A stretch of DNA of 64,000 nucleotides from Absicoccus intestinalis (lineage in GTDB: Bacteria; Bacillota_I; Bacilli_A; Erysipelotrichales; Erysipelotrichaceae): positions 1 through 64,000 of the forward strand of contig NZ_JALBUS010000004.1 in assembly GCF_033971885.1 (NCBI RefSeq). The letters run 5' to 3'. A model generated the notes under the pieces. It was not told the origin of the DNA. It made no database searches and saw nothing but the letters and a program-made list of their open reading frames with translations. Shown piece by piece: positions 36,166 through 44,736 of this stretch. Position 1 is the stretch's first letter; the number at the start of each line of letters is the position of its first letter. The translations under genes and the position numbers were made by a program.

Positions 36166-37291
36166 GCGAATCTCCCTCCAATTGTTCCTGCATCTTTAGT
36201 ATTTCTTCTTTCAACTCATCACTAGCTTCTTCTTGCTGCACCTGTGTATACCAAGAAGGATAAGCCTGTTTTGAGGATGGTGTTGATGGTGCTTGTATTT
36301 GCGCCAATGCTTTTTCTTTTGAATCGATGCCTAAACGAACCCAACTTGCAGCAATTTTTTCCACATAACTCCGTGGAAATTTTTGATGGGATGTCTTCAA
36401 AGTATATTCAATCAACACATTCATCACTTCATTTGAAAAATGATAATCATGCATTATTTTTTCAATCACTTTGCGATCGCTCGAAGCGACAGGCACACCC
36501 TTTTGCCTTTGCTGCATAAATGCGACCGGCGCCAATGCATATGGATCTTTCAATGATTCCACCTTGGTTTTATTATGATAGACTTGTGCTTTTAACTTAT
36601 CAAAATCAAACACATGCGTATTGGGGTTGATTGCTCGCATCACATATCGTTTCATTACTTTCGCATCGATTCCATGAATCGTTGCTAATTGAGCAATACG
36701 AGTCAAATTTTGTTCTGTGCGCAATCGCATCGGAAAAATTTGATCCATTCCCTGTAAAAAGGTATCAAAATCAAAATCATACGATTCCCGAACCAAATGT
36801 GGACGATGATCATGATACAATTTCTCATCTTCTTCGCTCCAACCATCCAATTTTTCTACAGGACAAGGCTCACTAATTTCTTTCATGGTCGAAGGCACTT
36901 GCATATCTTTCGTAAAATGCGTCTTGATTTGATCGAATCGTTGTTTTCCTACTGCTTGTAAAAATAAACGACTATATGTATCGTGGACCAAAAAAGAACG
37001 TGCATCTAAAGGAGCAAAAATATGATACAACCAACTCCTCGATTGTATGTCATGATAAGTTTTGATCAAATGAAATTGTTCTAAATTTTTTCGTGCCTGC
37101 ACAAATCGGGATGACGATAAACCACTCGCTTGGATCAGTTCATCTTGTGAACAAGAAACATCCGCCATGATCCGAAACAATTGATACAGACCAATGGCTT
37201 CATGATCCAGTAAGGGCAAATACAAGAAATACAGATCCGCCAAAGACTCTTCCGTCCATGGATCACATAGAATGATCTTACAGTCCGACAC
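36158..37291 (-). CDS. dnaB: Replication initiation/membrane attachment protein DnaB
   Basis: Primosome protein of the Bacillus DnaB/DnaD type (not the helicase); it works with DnaD and DnaI to load the helicase at oriC and at stalled forks. The 377-residue protein has an N-terminal winged-helix region (LYFLYLPLLDHEAIGLYQLFR) and a C-terminal DnaD-like domain (HDYHFSNEVMNVLIEYTLK, PRSYVEKIAASWVRLGI). The start codon is GTG at 37291, after GGGAGG. It overlaps coaE by 14 bases and dnaI by 8. Confidence 0.92.
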   Translation of the reverse strand: MSDCKIILCDPWTEESLADLYFLYLPLLDHEAIGLYQLFRIMADVSCSQDELIQASGLSSSRFVQARKNLEQFHLIKTYHDIQSRSWLYHIFAPLDARSFLVHDTYSRLFLQAVGKQRFDQIKTHFTKDMQVPSTMKEISEPCPVEKLDGWSEEDEKLYHDHRPHLVRESYDFDFDTFLQGMDQIFPMRLRTEQNLTRIAQLATIHGIDAKVMKRYVMRAINPNTHVFDFDKLKAQVYHNKTKVESLKDPYALAPVAFMQQRQKGVPVASSDRKVIEKIMHDYHFSNEVMNVLIEYTLKTSHQKFPRSYVEKIAASWVRLGIDSKEKALAQIQAPSTPSSKQAYPSWYTQVQQEEASDELKEEILKMQEQLEGDSHV

Positions 37292-37886
37292 TACTTTCCT
37301 CCCTTTCTAAAGCTTTTTGAACTTGAGCATATAATTCATCTAAACTCGCATCATTATAAATCACGACATCACTTTTTTGTATCTTCTTTTCTGGATCCAT
37401 TTGAAAAGCCAAGCGGGCCTGAGCTTGTGATGCACTATAATGACGATACTTTTGCAGACGATCTAAAGCAATATCAAGATTGGTTACGACACACCATATG
37501 GAATCGAACATATCTTCAACATGACTTTCAAATAATAAAGGCACCTCGATAAAAACCAAAGCCGTCTTTTGGACTTGTGCCCAATCTTGTATTTCCTGCA
37601 AGATCAAGGGATGCAAAATAGCTTCAATCTTTTGTTTGATTGCATCTGCCTGAAACATTTGTTCTGCCATTTGTGCCTTATCAATATTTTCCATATCATC
37701 CAATGGAACCAATTTCTTTTCAACCAGAGCTCGATATCCCTTTTGGCCTTTTTCTAAAAGATGAGCATTGACCCGATCACAATCTAAGACAGGATAGTAA
37801 GAAGCCAAGTATTTTGAAACTTGAGATTTTCCTGCCCCCATAGATCCAGTTAATCCAATTATTTTCTTTTTTGACAATGTCGACAT
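37278..37886 (-). CDS. coaE: Dephospho-CoA kinase
   Basis: Last step of coenzyme A synthesis: phosphorylates dephospho-CoA. The 202-residue protein has the P-loop GLTGSMGAGKSQVSKYLA, the conserved DCDRVN and HPLI segments and a LVFIEVPLLFES motif. The ATG at 37886 has GAGG nine bases upstream and overlaps the end of mutM by 28 bases; earlier in-frame starts would only add sequence antisense to the family pattern. Part of the polA-mutM-coaE-dnaB-dnaI operon. Confidence 0.95.
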   Translation of the reverse strand: MSTLSKKKIIGLTGSMGAGKSQVSKYLASYYPVLDCDRVNAHLLEKGQKGYRALVEKKLVPLDDMENIDKAQMAEQMFQADAIKQKIEAILHPLILQEIQDWAQVQKTALVFIEVPLLFESHVEDMFDSIWCVVTNLDIALDRLQKYRHYSASQAQARLAFQMDPEKKIQKSDVVIYNDASLDELYAQVQKALEREESSVGL

Positions 37887-38689
37887 ATATACGTTCCTCT
37901 TTGTCCAACAGTAATTTTCTCGATGGATCTGCCACATACTGGACAAGGTTCTCCTTTTCTTGCATGCACCTGCAGATGAATTTGAAAGCGTCCAGAAACA
38001 CCTAAGCTGGATGTATAATCACGAATGGTCGTTCCTCCACAAGCAATCGCCTCTGATAAGATTTTTCGCATTTGGAGAATGATATTCGCACAATCTTTTT
38101 TGGATATCCGATTGCACCGACTTCTAGGATCCAGCCCACAAGCAAAACAAATCTCATCCGCATAGATATTGCCAATCCCAGCAATGATCGATTGATCCAA
38201 AAGAGCCATTTTTAAGGGCCGATGGGCTGAATGAATCTGCTGATAGAAATACATAGCATCGGCTCGTGGATCCGTAAAATCAAGACCTACATTTTTTAAA
38301 GCAGGCAAACTTGCCACATCTTCGGTTTTGGGATACAACCACATTCGCCCAAATTTACGTGTGTCATGATAACAAACATTTCGACCATCATCCATCTGCC
38401 AGATAGAGTGAATATGTTTACAAAAAGCAGGTGGTCGATCATAAATATAAAAGCGTCCTTCCATTCGTAAATGAACAACTAAAATAGATGTATCCAAGGT
38501 AAAAAGAAGATATTTTCCAATACGCGAAAAGGCATGAAACTTCTGACCTTGCAGTTGTTGACAGAATTGATCCACACTGGGATAGGCAATCAATTTCTCA
38601 TAAAATACATTCACTTTCGCAATGGTATGATCTTGGAGTTGTCGTTCCAAGGTGGACACCACAACTTGTACTTCAGGACCTTCTGGCAT
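37859..38689 (-). CDS. mutM: Formamidopyrimidine-DNA glycosylase
   Basis: Removes 8-oxoguanine and ring-opened purines and nicks the abasic site. The 276-residue protein begins MPEGPEVQ, so after Met removal Pro is the Schiff-base nucleophile and Glu the acid. AGIGNIYADEICF is the helix-two-turn-helix, and a zinc finger closes the protein (CPVC...CRHC). Its ATG overlaps the polA stop as TAATG, so it is translated together with polA. Confidence 0.97.
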   Translation of the reverse strand: MPEGPEVQVVVSTLERQLQDHTIAKVNVFYEKLIAYPSVDQFCQQLQGQKFHAFSRIGKYLLFTLDTSILVVHLRMEGRFYIYDRPPAFCKHIHSIWQMDDGRNVCYHDTRKFGRMWLYPKTEDVASLPALKNVGLDFTDPRADAMYFYQQIHSAHRPLKMALLDQSIIAGIGNIYADEICFACGLDPRSRCNRISKKDCANIILQMRKILSEAIACGGTTIRDYTSSLGVSGRFQIHLQVHARKGEPCPVCGRSIEKITVGQRGTYICRHCQKRK

Positions 38690-41256
38690 TATTTCGCCTC
38701 ATACCAGGTTGGTCCATAAGCCAAGGATGCTTTTAATGGCACGGATAATTCCAATGCATGTTCCATGGTTTCTTTGACAAGCTGTTTCATGATTTCCAAC
38801 TCATTTTCTGGTACTTCAAAGATCAATTCATCATGAATCTGAAGAAGCATCTTCGATTGCACGTGTGCCTTTTTCATGGCTTGATCTACCTTGATCATCG
38901 CAATCTTGATCAAATCGGCCGCACTACCTTGAATCGGTGCATTCATAGCAGCTCGTTTACCGAATTCCCGCGTCATAAAATTCTTATCATTGATTTCCGG
39001 AATACTACGCCGGCGATGAAACATCGTTTCTACATAGCCATGTTCTTTACAAAAATCAATCAAACCATTCATGTACTGATGAATGTGTGAATAATTCGAA
39101 AAATAAGCATTCATAAATTCTTTGGCTTCCACTCGAGTGATATTTAATTGTTGCGAAAGGCCATAATCCGTTTGCCCGTATACGATCCCAAAATTGACCG
39201 TTTTAGCCATTCGACGACGATCTGGTGTAACTTCTTCCGGTTTACAATCAAAAATCAATGTAGCCGTTCTTGTATGAATGTCCTGATCTTCTTTAAAAGC
39301 TTCGATCATATGGGGTTCTTGTGCCATATGGGCCAACATACGCAATTCAATTTGCGAATAATCAGCAGATAAAAGAAGTGTTCCCTTCGGTGCTGTAAAA
39401 GCTTTACGAATTTCTTTTCCTTGATCATCACGAACACTGATATTTTGCAGATTTGGTTCACTACTCGATAATCGACCCGTTTGCGTCATCGTTTGATTAA
39501 AAGTCGTATGGATCTTTTCATCCATTTGAATGTGTTTTTGTAAACCATCGATATACGTGCTCTTGATTTTTGCGACTTTCCGATATTCCAATAATTTTGG
39601 GATCATTTCATGTTGATCTTTGATCTTTTCCAATACATCCGCCGAAGTAGAACGTTTTTTGCCTGGATGTTTCAATCCCAGATCATCATAAAGAACCATC
39701 GCTAATTGTTTTGGTGAATTGATATTAAATTCTTTTCCAGCTAAGGCATAAATGGCTGCCGAGATTTGATCCATCTTTTCAGAAATGGATACACCCATAT
39801 CGGATAATATCTTTCGATCAATATGGATTCCTTCTTTTTCCATCTGAAACAAAATAGGAATCAGCGGCTTTTCGATGGTTTCATATAAATCAAATAATTC
39901 TTCATTTTTCAATTGTTTCCATATTTGTTTATATTTTTGGTCCAACGCGACGATCAATGTGCCCATAACGGCCAATGAACGTTCCTCATTGGTTTTTTCT
40001 TTATTCTTTTTACTTAAATCATGAATGGACTCTGGTAAATGAATATGCATCGCTTCCAAAACGGCATCTTCATTGGTTGCTTGGGAATGCAGCAAAAAGA
40101 TAGCTACATGAAAGTCTTCCTTAAACAGACAAGGTTTAAACCCATTTCTAGATAGAAGATGCATCATCATCTTGGCATCCCAAGTCATATAGGCATCATC
40201 GATCAGACTGGTTTGAAAAGCTAGATCAAAAAGCGCATCCGTTTTTGAAATATAATAAACCGTATTTTCTTGTAAACCGATAAATCCATAGAGTTCCTGA
40301 CTCATATATGGATCTGGCGAACAAATTGGTAATAAAAACGAACTTTGGATCGACCAACTATGGATTGTTTTATAAGAAACTTCTTCTTTGGTTTTGGCTT
40401 TTGTTGCCTGTGCAAAAGAATGCATTTCATATTTGGCATAAAAGTCATTCACAGTATCGTCAAAGCCATGAAAATCACAAGATTCCAAAACAAATGGAAG
40501 ATCCATATCACGATAAATAGTGGCCAAATGTTTCGAAAGAAACGCATTGTCTTTATCATTTTCTAATTTCTCTTTGAGCTTCCCTTTGATCTCATCCATA
40601 TGTGCATAGACTTCTTCTACACTGGGATGCGCTTTTAATAAACGAATCGCCGTTTTTTCGCCAACACCTTTTACCCCTGGAATGTTGTCGGCGGTATCGC
40701 CCATCAATCCTTTTAAATCAATGATCTGAATGGGTGTTAATCCATCATACATTTCTGAAAAATTCTCATTATCCACCAGCTTCATTTCGGTGATCCCTTT
40801 TTGCATCAATAAAACTTTTGTGGACCCATCGATCAACTGCAACAAATCACGATCACTGGTCAAGATCGTTGTATCTGCACTCTTTTGACATTGTTTGGCC
40901 ATCGAACCGATGATATCATCCGCTTCATAACCATGTATTTCATAGCGTTTGATACCGGCTGCATCTAAAAATTCTCGAACAATGGGAAATTGAACTTTTA
41001 ATTCATCATCCAATGGTTTTCTCGTTCCTTTGTATGGTTCATATTCTTGTTTTCGAAACGTTTGCGAATCGGCATCCCAAGCCACTAATAAAGCATCGGG
41101 TTGGATCGTATCCAAGGCTTTTTGCAGCATCATGATAAAGCCATAAACGGCATTGGTTGGAATGCCATTCGATGTCTGCATCGAATGACGATACATCGTT
41201 GCATAATAAGCACGGAAAAGCATCGAATTGCCATCCAGTAATAAGAGTTTTTTCAT
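38689..41256 (-). CDS. polA: DNA polymerase I
   Basis: Repair and Okazaki-fragment polymerase of 855 residues. The N-terminal 5'-3' exonuclease domain is complete (LLLDGNSMLFRAYYA, YEADDIIG, TSDRDLLQL, GVKGVGEKTA). The middle 3'-5' exonuclease-like domain lacks the DEDD residues, as in most Firmicutes, so proofreading is absent. The polymerase domain has SADYSQIELRML (motif A), RRMAKTVNFGIVYG (O helix) and QIHDELIFEVP (motif C). First gene of the operon with mutM and coaE; GGTGAT precedes its ATG. Confidence 0.98.
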   Translation of the reverse strand: MKKLLLLDGNSMLFRAYYATMYRHSMQTSNGIPTNAVYGFIMMLQKALDTIQPDALLVAWDADSQTFRKQEYEPYKGTRKPLDDELKVQFPIVREFLDAAGIKRYEIHGYEADDIIGSMAKQCQKSADTTILTSDRDLLQLIDGSTKVLLMQKGITEMKLVDNENFSEMYDGLTPIQIIDLKGLMGDTADNIPGVKGVGEKTAIRLLKAHPSVEEVYAHMDEIKGKLKEKLENDKDNAFLSKHLATIYRDMDLPFVLESCDFHGFDDTVNDFYAKYEMHSFAQATKAKTKEEVSYKTIHSWSIQSSFLLPICSPDPYMSQELYGFIGLQENTVYYISKTDALFDLAFQTSLIDDAYMTWDAKMMMHLLSRNGFKPCLFKEDFHVAIFLLHSQATNEDAVLEAMHIHLPESIHDLSKKNKEKTNEERSLAVMGTLIVALDQKYKQIWKQLKNEELFDLYETIEKPLIPILFQMEKEGIHIDRKILSDMGVSISEKMDQISAAIYALAGKEFNINSPKQLAMVLYDDLGLKHPGKKRSTSADVLEKIKDQHEMIPKLLEYRKVAKIKSTYIDGLQKHIQMDEKIHTTFNQTMTQTGRLSSSEPNLQNISVRDDQGKEIRKAFTAPKGTLLLSADYSQIELRMLAHMAQEPHMIEAFKEDQDIHTRTATLIFDCKPEEVTPDRRRMAKTVNFGIVYGQTDYGLSQQLNITRVEAKEFMNAYFSNYSHIHQYMNGLIDFCKEHGYVETMFHRRRSIPEINDKNFMTREFGKRAAMNAPIQGSAADLIKIAMIKVDQAMKKAHVQSKMLLQIHDELIFEVPENELEIMKQLVKETMEHALELSVPLKASLAYGPTWYEAK

Positions 41257-41313
41257 ATTATCACCAACTTCTATTTATTCATTCTATCACGCAAAAAGGA
41301 AATGAGCTATGAC

Positions 41314-41880
41314 TCACTTCCCAAAAGAACGAATTCGACGATAATTCTTTTTTTCTATGGCATTTTTTTGATTGGAATGCCGCATAGATATACGATCGAT
41401 AACATCAATAATATAGTAAAGGGCTAATAAAGCAGCACAATGAAATACGATCGTCATCAATTCCATATGAAGAAACCATCGGCCAAAAGAGACACTCACT
41501 TGCCCAAAAAGCTTTGAAACTAAGAAAGGAAGTATGTCTAACAAGATCACACAACCAATCGTACCTAACGAAAGCCATCGTACATCATCACTCGTTTTTT
41601 CAATGAGCCACCCCAAACCAAAACTAGCAGCTGGAAATAAGATCGTAGATAAAGGAAATGTGGATAAAAAGAAGTAATCATATATCAACCCACACAACAT
41701 GCCCATCAATACTCGATCGATCCAATTTCGTTTATATACCAATAACAATAAGGCCATAAAACAAATATGTGGAACAAATGACATATTCTGAAAACTAAAA
41801 TCAGGTGGCCAAATATAAACGATCAACGTATCCAATAAAGCCATGATCAACAAAAAGAGAAAGAATGTGCGCAATTTCAT
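41314..41880 (-). CDS. mreD: Rod shape-determining protein MreD
   Basis: Integral membrane protein of 188 residues with five or six predicted transmembrane segments, including TLIVYIWPPDFSF after the first and GLIYDYFFLSTFPLSTILFPAASFGLGWL in the middle, the region typical for MreD. It couples the MreB elongation machinery to the membrane. Its start overlaps the end of mreC as ATGA. No mreB gene lies in the window; the basic C-terminus (KNAIEKKNYRRIRSFGK) is cytoplasmic. Confidence 0.85.
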   Translation of the reverse strand: MKLRTFFLFLLIMALLDTLIVYIWPPDFSFQNMSFVPHICFMALLLLVYKRNWIDRVLMGMLCGLIYDYFFLSTFPLSTILFPAASFGLGWLIEKTSDDVRWLSLGTIGCVILLDILPFLVSKLFGQVSVSFGRWFLHMELMTIVFHCAALLALYYIIDVIDRISMRHSNQKNAIEKKNYRRIRSFGK

Positions 41881-42713
41881 GATGCATCCCCATTTCCGAC
41901 AACCATCACATATTTAAAACTTTGCATATTCGATACCGGCTTTACATAGATCTTAGAAATGATCGATGAATCATCTCGTTCAATTTCTGTAACTGTACCT
42001 ACAAAGATACCACTTGGATAGTTGCCACCTTGTCCGCTTGTTGCGACAGCTTGCCCACTTGTCACGGTAGCATCATTATTGAAAAGTGACATACAATACT
42101 CATTCCGATTGGCATCATACGATTGAATGACACCTTCAACCGTCGAACCATCTTGTAAAGAAATTTTGACCGCGATATCATTTACTAAATTTTCGCTCGT
42201 TAACAATTCAACCGTACTTGTATTGACCTGGGTCTTTGTGACCAAACCAATCATACCTTCACTACTTTGCACCAACATGCCAACTTTTACACCTTGTGAG
42301 CTGCCTGCCGAAATGGTAATGTTTTGATTCCATGTTTCACTAGACCGACGAATCACAGAACAACTAATCATCTTTACATCACTATTGGTGTTTTTCACAT
42401 TCAGTAGTTTTTCTAATTCTTCATTTTTATTTGCTTCTTCTTCATAGAGCGTTTTATAACTCTTTTGTTCCGCTAATTCTTGTTTTAAATAGTCATTATC
42501 ATCTTGTTGATGCCAAAGGTTCGCGACATCATTAAATACATTGGCCAACGATGTGATTGGATATTCGATCAATCCATATTGAATATAGGTCCAAGCACTA
42601 TATCCCATATTGGATAAAGCTTGTTGTCTTAAGCCAATCATGCATGTTCCAATCCCAAGAACAATGACGATCAATATCGCTAATACACGTTGTAGATGAT
42701 TTAATCTCCGCAT
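41877..42713 (-). CDS. mreC: Rod shape-determining protein MreC
   Basis: Bitopic elongasome protein of 278 residues: one N-terminal transmembrane segment (about 10-30), a coiled coil (about 65-100, with QELAEQKSYKTLYEEEANKNEELEKLL) and the extracellular double beta-barrel with SVIRRSSETWNQNITISAGSSQG and GMIGLVTKTQ motifs. It forms a two-gene operon with mreD. Confidence 0.93.
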   Translation of the reverse strand: MRRLNHLQRVLAILIVIVLGIGTCMIGLRQQALSNMGYSAWTYIQYGLIEYPITSLANVFNDVANLWHQQDDNDYLKQELAEQKSYKTLYEEEANKNEELEKLLNVKNTNSDVKMISCSVIRRSSETWNQNITISAGSSQGVKVGMLVQSSEGMIGLVTKTQVNTSTVELLTSENLVNDIAVKISLQDGSTVEGVIQSYDANRNEYCMSLFNNDATVTSGQAVATSGQGGNYPSGIFVGTVTEIERDDSSIISKIYVKPVSNMQSFKYVMVVGNGDAS

Positions 42714-42762
42714 AATGATCCCTCAAATCTAAGACCTATTATACAAAGATTCCAATTTCCTT

Positions 42763-43437
42763 TCAATCTAGATATTGGCTTTGTCGAAAGGAATACCATC
42801 CATCTTTGCCGACGATGATATGATCTAAAAAATGGATACCCATCACTTGTGCGACTTCATTGATTTGTTTCGTGCAACGAATATCTGCATCGCTAGGATG
42901 CGGATCTCCCGACGGATGATTATGAATACACAAAACGGAACATGCATTTTCTAAGAATGCTTCTTTAAAAATATCACGAGGATGCACACAGCTTTCATTC
43001 AAAGTACCTTTAAACAATAGATGATGGGAAATGATCTTTCCTTTTGTATCTAAATATACAGCCACAAAATGTTCTTGTTTTTCATACGCATATTCCAATT
43101 TAAACCATTGCACGATATCATTAGGTGCCGCAATAACATGCGAATACGCACTAGCTTTTGTGGCCCGAGAACACAATTCAATGCTTGCTAAAAGCTGCAA
43201 AGCCTTGACTTCTCGAATGCCTTGAATTTGCATCAAGCGATGGGGCGATAAATCAAACAGATTCGATAAATGGTTCGATACTTCAAATACCTCCTTTGCG
43301 ATAGCAAATACCGAACGGTTTTTATTCCCACTCTGTAACATCAATGCTAATAATTCAACATCCGTCAATGACTTCAAACCAAATCGTAGTGCTTTTTCTC
43401 GAGGACGATCTGCCTCATTCATATCTTTCACTTTCAT
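42763..43437 (-). CDS. radC: RadC/JAB domain protein
   Basis: A 224-residue protein with an N-terminal helix-hairpin-helix region (RPREKALRFGLKSLTDVELLALML...) and a C-terminal JAMM metalloprotease-like domain with HNHPSGDPHPSDAD. Despite the name, a role in DNA repair is not established. The start at 43437 gives the family N-terminus MKVKDMNEADRPREK. No good ribosome site is visible before it; a second Met five codons later is possible. The frame stays open for 27 more codons upstream without family resemblance. Confidence 0.9.
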   Translation of the reverse strand: MKVKDMNEADRPREKALRFGLKSLTDVELLALMLQSGNKNRSVFAIAKEVFEVSNHLSNLFDLSPHRLMQIQGIREVKALQLLASIELCSRATKASAYSHVIAAPNDIVQWFKLEYAYEKQEHFVAVYLDTKGKIISHHLLFKGTLNESCVHPRDIFKEAFLENACSVLCIHNHPSGDPHPSDADIRCTKQINEVAQVMGIHFLDHIIVGKDGWYSFRQSQYLD

Positions 43438-43479
43438 ATATTCTAATACGCTTAAAAACAAGAAATAACAAAAAAGGGG

Positions 43480-43508
43480 TTTACACATTTTTCTAGTTTT
43501 GTTATTAT
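43480..43508 (+). promoter_or_regulatory. tRNA-His promoter
   Basis: TTTACA (43480-43485), 17 bases, TATTAT (43503-43508). The transcript would start a few bases before the tRNA. Confidence 0.8.
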
Positions 43509-43520
43509 ATATAAGCACAT

Positions 43521-43597
43521 GGCGGTTGTGGTGAAGCGGTTAACACAGCGGATTGTGGCTCCGTGATGCGCGCGTTCGAATCGCGTCAGCCGCCCCA
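43521..43597 (+). tRNA. tRNA-His (GTG)
   Basis: Complete cloverleaf with anticodon GTG (43555-43557) in loop TTGTGGC, the GTTCGAATC T-loop and encoded CCA. The first base is the extra G-1 that is specific to histidine tRNA and pairs with discriminator C73. Single-gene transcript with promoter and terminator. Confidence 0.96.
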
Positions 43598-43608
43598 TTG
43601 TGAAATTG

Positions 43609-43627
43609 AAGCTCTCATTGAGGGCTT
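43609..43627 (+). terminator. tRNA-His terminator
   Basis: AAGCTCTC/GAGGGCTT stem (one G-T pair) with a 3-base loop and a run of eight T (from the end of the stem) directly before the promoter of the thioredoxin-like gene. Confidence 0.85.
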
Positions 43628-43641
43628 TTTTTTATGCTTTA

Positions 43642-43650
43642 TGCTACAAT
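43642..43650 (+). promoter_or_regulatory. Extended -10 promoter of the thioredoxin-like gene (leaderless)
   Basis: TGCTACAAT: an extended -10 whose hexamer ends at 43650, six bases before the ATG at 43657. There is no ribosome-binding sequence, and upstream lies only the T-run of the tRNA terminator. Confidence 0.6.
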
Positions 43651-43656
43651 ACTGCC

Positions 43657-44217
43657 ATGAAAAAAAATATCGCAATAACACTCGCGCTGATTGGTGCTTT
43701 AAGCTTGCCAACAACGATCTATGCCAATGACAATATCAATGCTTGTGACCCAACAGCTGAATGTGAAGAATCTAAGACTAAAACAACAGAAGAAGGCTTT
43801 GTCGAAATTTCGATGGATGAGGCTCTAACCTATTTTACCGAGAAAAAAAGTGGCATCCTCTTTTTTGGCTTTAATGCTTGTCCATGGTGCAAAGAAGCAA
43901 GACCCATATTAAAAAAAGTGGCCGATAAAAAGAATGTAACTGTTTATTATGTCAAAGTTCGTGATGAGGATAAGAATTTGTTGTATTCTGATGAGCAAAG
44001 AGTCGAATTGACAAAATACATACCCAAATATATGTCAAAAAACAAAAAGGAAGACAATAAACTTTGGCTTTATGTACCATTGGTCATTCATGTAAAAAAA
44101 GGAAAAGCCGTGGCTGGTCATGAAGGAACGGTCAAAAACCATGATGCCACAAAACGAAAAATGACAAAGAAAGAAAAGAAAAAGTTAGAAAAGACATATA
44201 CGAAGATACTGAAATAA
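43657..44217 (+). CDS. Secreted thioredoxin-like protein, CPWC active site
   Basis: A 186-residue protein with a signal peptide (about 1-23), then a thioredoxin fold with the redox motif CPWC at 75-78 in FFGFNACPWCKEARP. It resembles the bacteriocin-transport-accessory/PedC type of extracellular thiol oxidoreductase. A further Cys pair (C30 and C36) lies near the mature N-terminus; a lipobox is not evident. The C-terminus is very Lys-rich (RKMTKKEKKKLEKTY). Likely role: disulfide chemistry outside the membrane. No bacteriocin genes are near. Codon choice resembles the neighbouring genes. Confidence 0.82.
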   Translation: MKKNIAITLALIGALSLPTTIYANDNINACDPTAECEESKTKTTEEGFVEISMDEALTYFTEKKSGILFFGFNACPWCKEARPILKKVADKKNVTVYYVKVRDEDKNLLYSDEQRVELTKYIPKYMSKNKKEDNKLWLYVPLVIHVKKGKAVAGHEGTVKNHDATKRKMTKKEKKKLEKTYTKILK

Positions 44218-44227
44218 GTATCTTCGT
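44200..44227 (+). terminator. Terminator of the thioredoxin-like gene
   Basis: ACGAAGATACT/AGTATCTTCGT, an 11-bp stem with a 6-base loop that contains part of the stop codon, followed by TTTT. Confidence 0.9.
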
Positions 44228-44241
44228 TTTTCAAATAAAAA

Positions 44242-44261
44242 AAACGATGCGAACATCGTTT
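44242..44261 (-). terminator. Terminator of the four-tRNA cluster
   Basis: AAACGATG/CATCGTTT with loop TTCG on the minus strand, followed by a T-run. It lies ten bases downstream of the last tRNA. Confidence 0.9.
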
Positions 44262-44270
44262 ATTGAAAAA

Positions 44271-44347
44271 TGGCGGTCCAGATGGGACTCGAACCCACGA
44301 TCTCCTCCGTGACAGGGAGGCATGTTAAACCACTACACCACTGGACC
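44271..44347 (-). tRNA. tRNA-Asp (GTC), copy 2
   Basis: Cloverleaf with acceptor GGTCCAG/CTGGACC, anticodon GTC in loop CTGTCAC, GGTTCGAGTC in the T-arm and encoded CCA. Its 77 bases are identical to the copy at 44436-44512. Confidence 0.96.
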
Positions 44348-44354
44348 AATAAAA

Positions 44355-44428
44355 TGGAGCAGATGAGGGGAATTGAACCCCCGTATCAGCCTTGGCAAGG
44401 CTGTGTTCTACCATTGAACTACATCTGC
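44355..44428 (-). tRNA. tRNA-Gly (GCC)
   Basis: Acceptor GCAGATG/CATCTGC, anticodon GCC in loop TTGCCAA, T-loop GGTTCAATTCC and encoded CCA. It sits between two identical tRNA-Asp genes. Confidence 0.96.
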
Positions 44429-44435
44429 ATCAAAT

Positions 44436-44512
44436 TGGCGGTCCAGATGGGACTCGAACCCACGATCTCCTCCGTGACAGGGAGGCATGTTAAACCACTA
44501 CACCACTGGACC
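44436..44512 (-). tRNA. tRNA-Asp (GTC), copy 1
   Basis: Same cloverleaf and anticodon GTC as the copy at 44271-44347, identical over 77 bases, with encoded CCA. Second tRNA of the transcript. Confidence 0.96.
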
Positions 44513-44529
44513 AATATTCACTTTTAAAA

Positions 44530-44620
44530 TGGCGGAGAAGGAGAGATTTGAACTCTCGCGCCAGTTTCCCGACCTATACCCTTAGCAGGGGCACCTCTTC
44601 AACCACTTGAGTACTTCTCC
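44530..44620 (-). tRNA. tRNA-Ser (GCT)
   Basis: A 91-base class II tRNA with a long variable arm, acceptor GGAGAAG/CTTCTCC, anticodon GCT in loop CTGCTAA and encoded CCA. It reads AGC/AGT codons. First tRNA of the minus-strand cluster. Confidence 0.95.
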
Positions 44621-44659
44621 AAAAATCTAGGTCAGAACGCTACTCGTTAGCGCCTACAT

Positions 44660-44688
44660 ATAATAGCATGGCCAAAAACGAATTGCAA
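44660..44688 (-). promoter_or_regulatory. Promoter of the tRNA cluster
   Basis: On the minus strand TTGCAA (44688-44683), 17 bases, TATTAT (44665-44660). A small hairpin CGCTA/TAGCG follows in the leader before tRNA-Ser. Confidence 0.85.
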
Positions 44689-44708
44689 CTATTATTTTCA
44701 AAAAAAAA

Positions 44709-44728
44709 TAGGCCTCATTTGAGGCCTA
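44709..44728 (-). terminator. eno terminator
   Basis: TAGGCCTCA/TGAGGCCTA, a 9-bp stem, followed by eight T on the minus strand just after the eno stop codon and before the tRNA promoter. Confidence 0.92.
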
Positions 44729-44736
44729 CAACATCA

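Noticed and set aside
44270..44527. 85-codon plus-strand frame with internally repeated peptide
   Set aside because: It is translation of the antisense strand of the tRNA-Asp and tRNA-Gly genes; the repeat comes from the identical tRNA copies.
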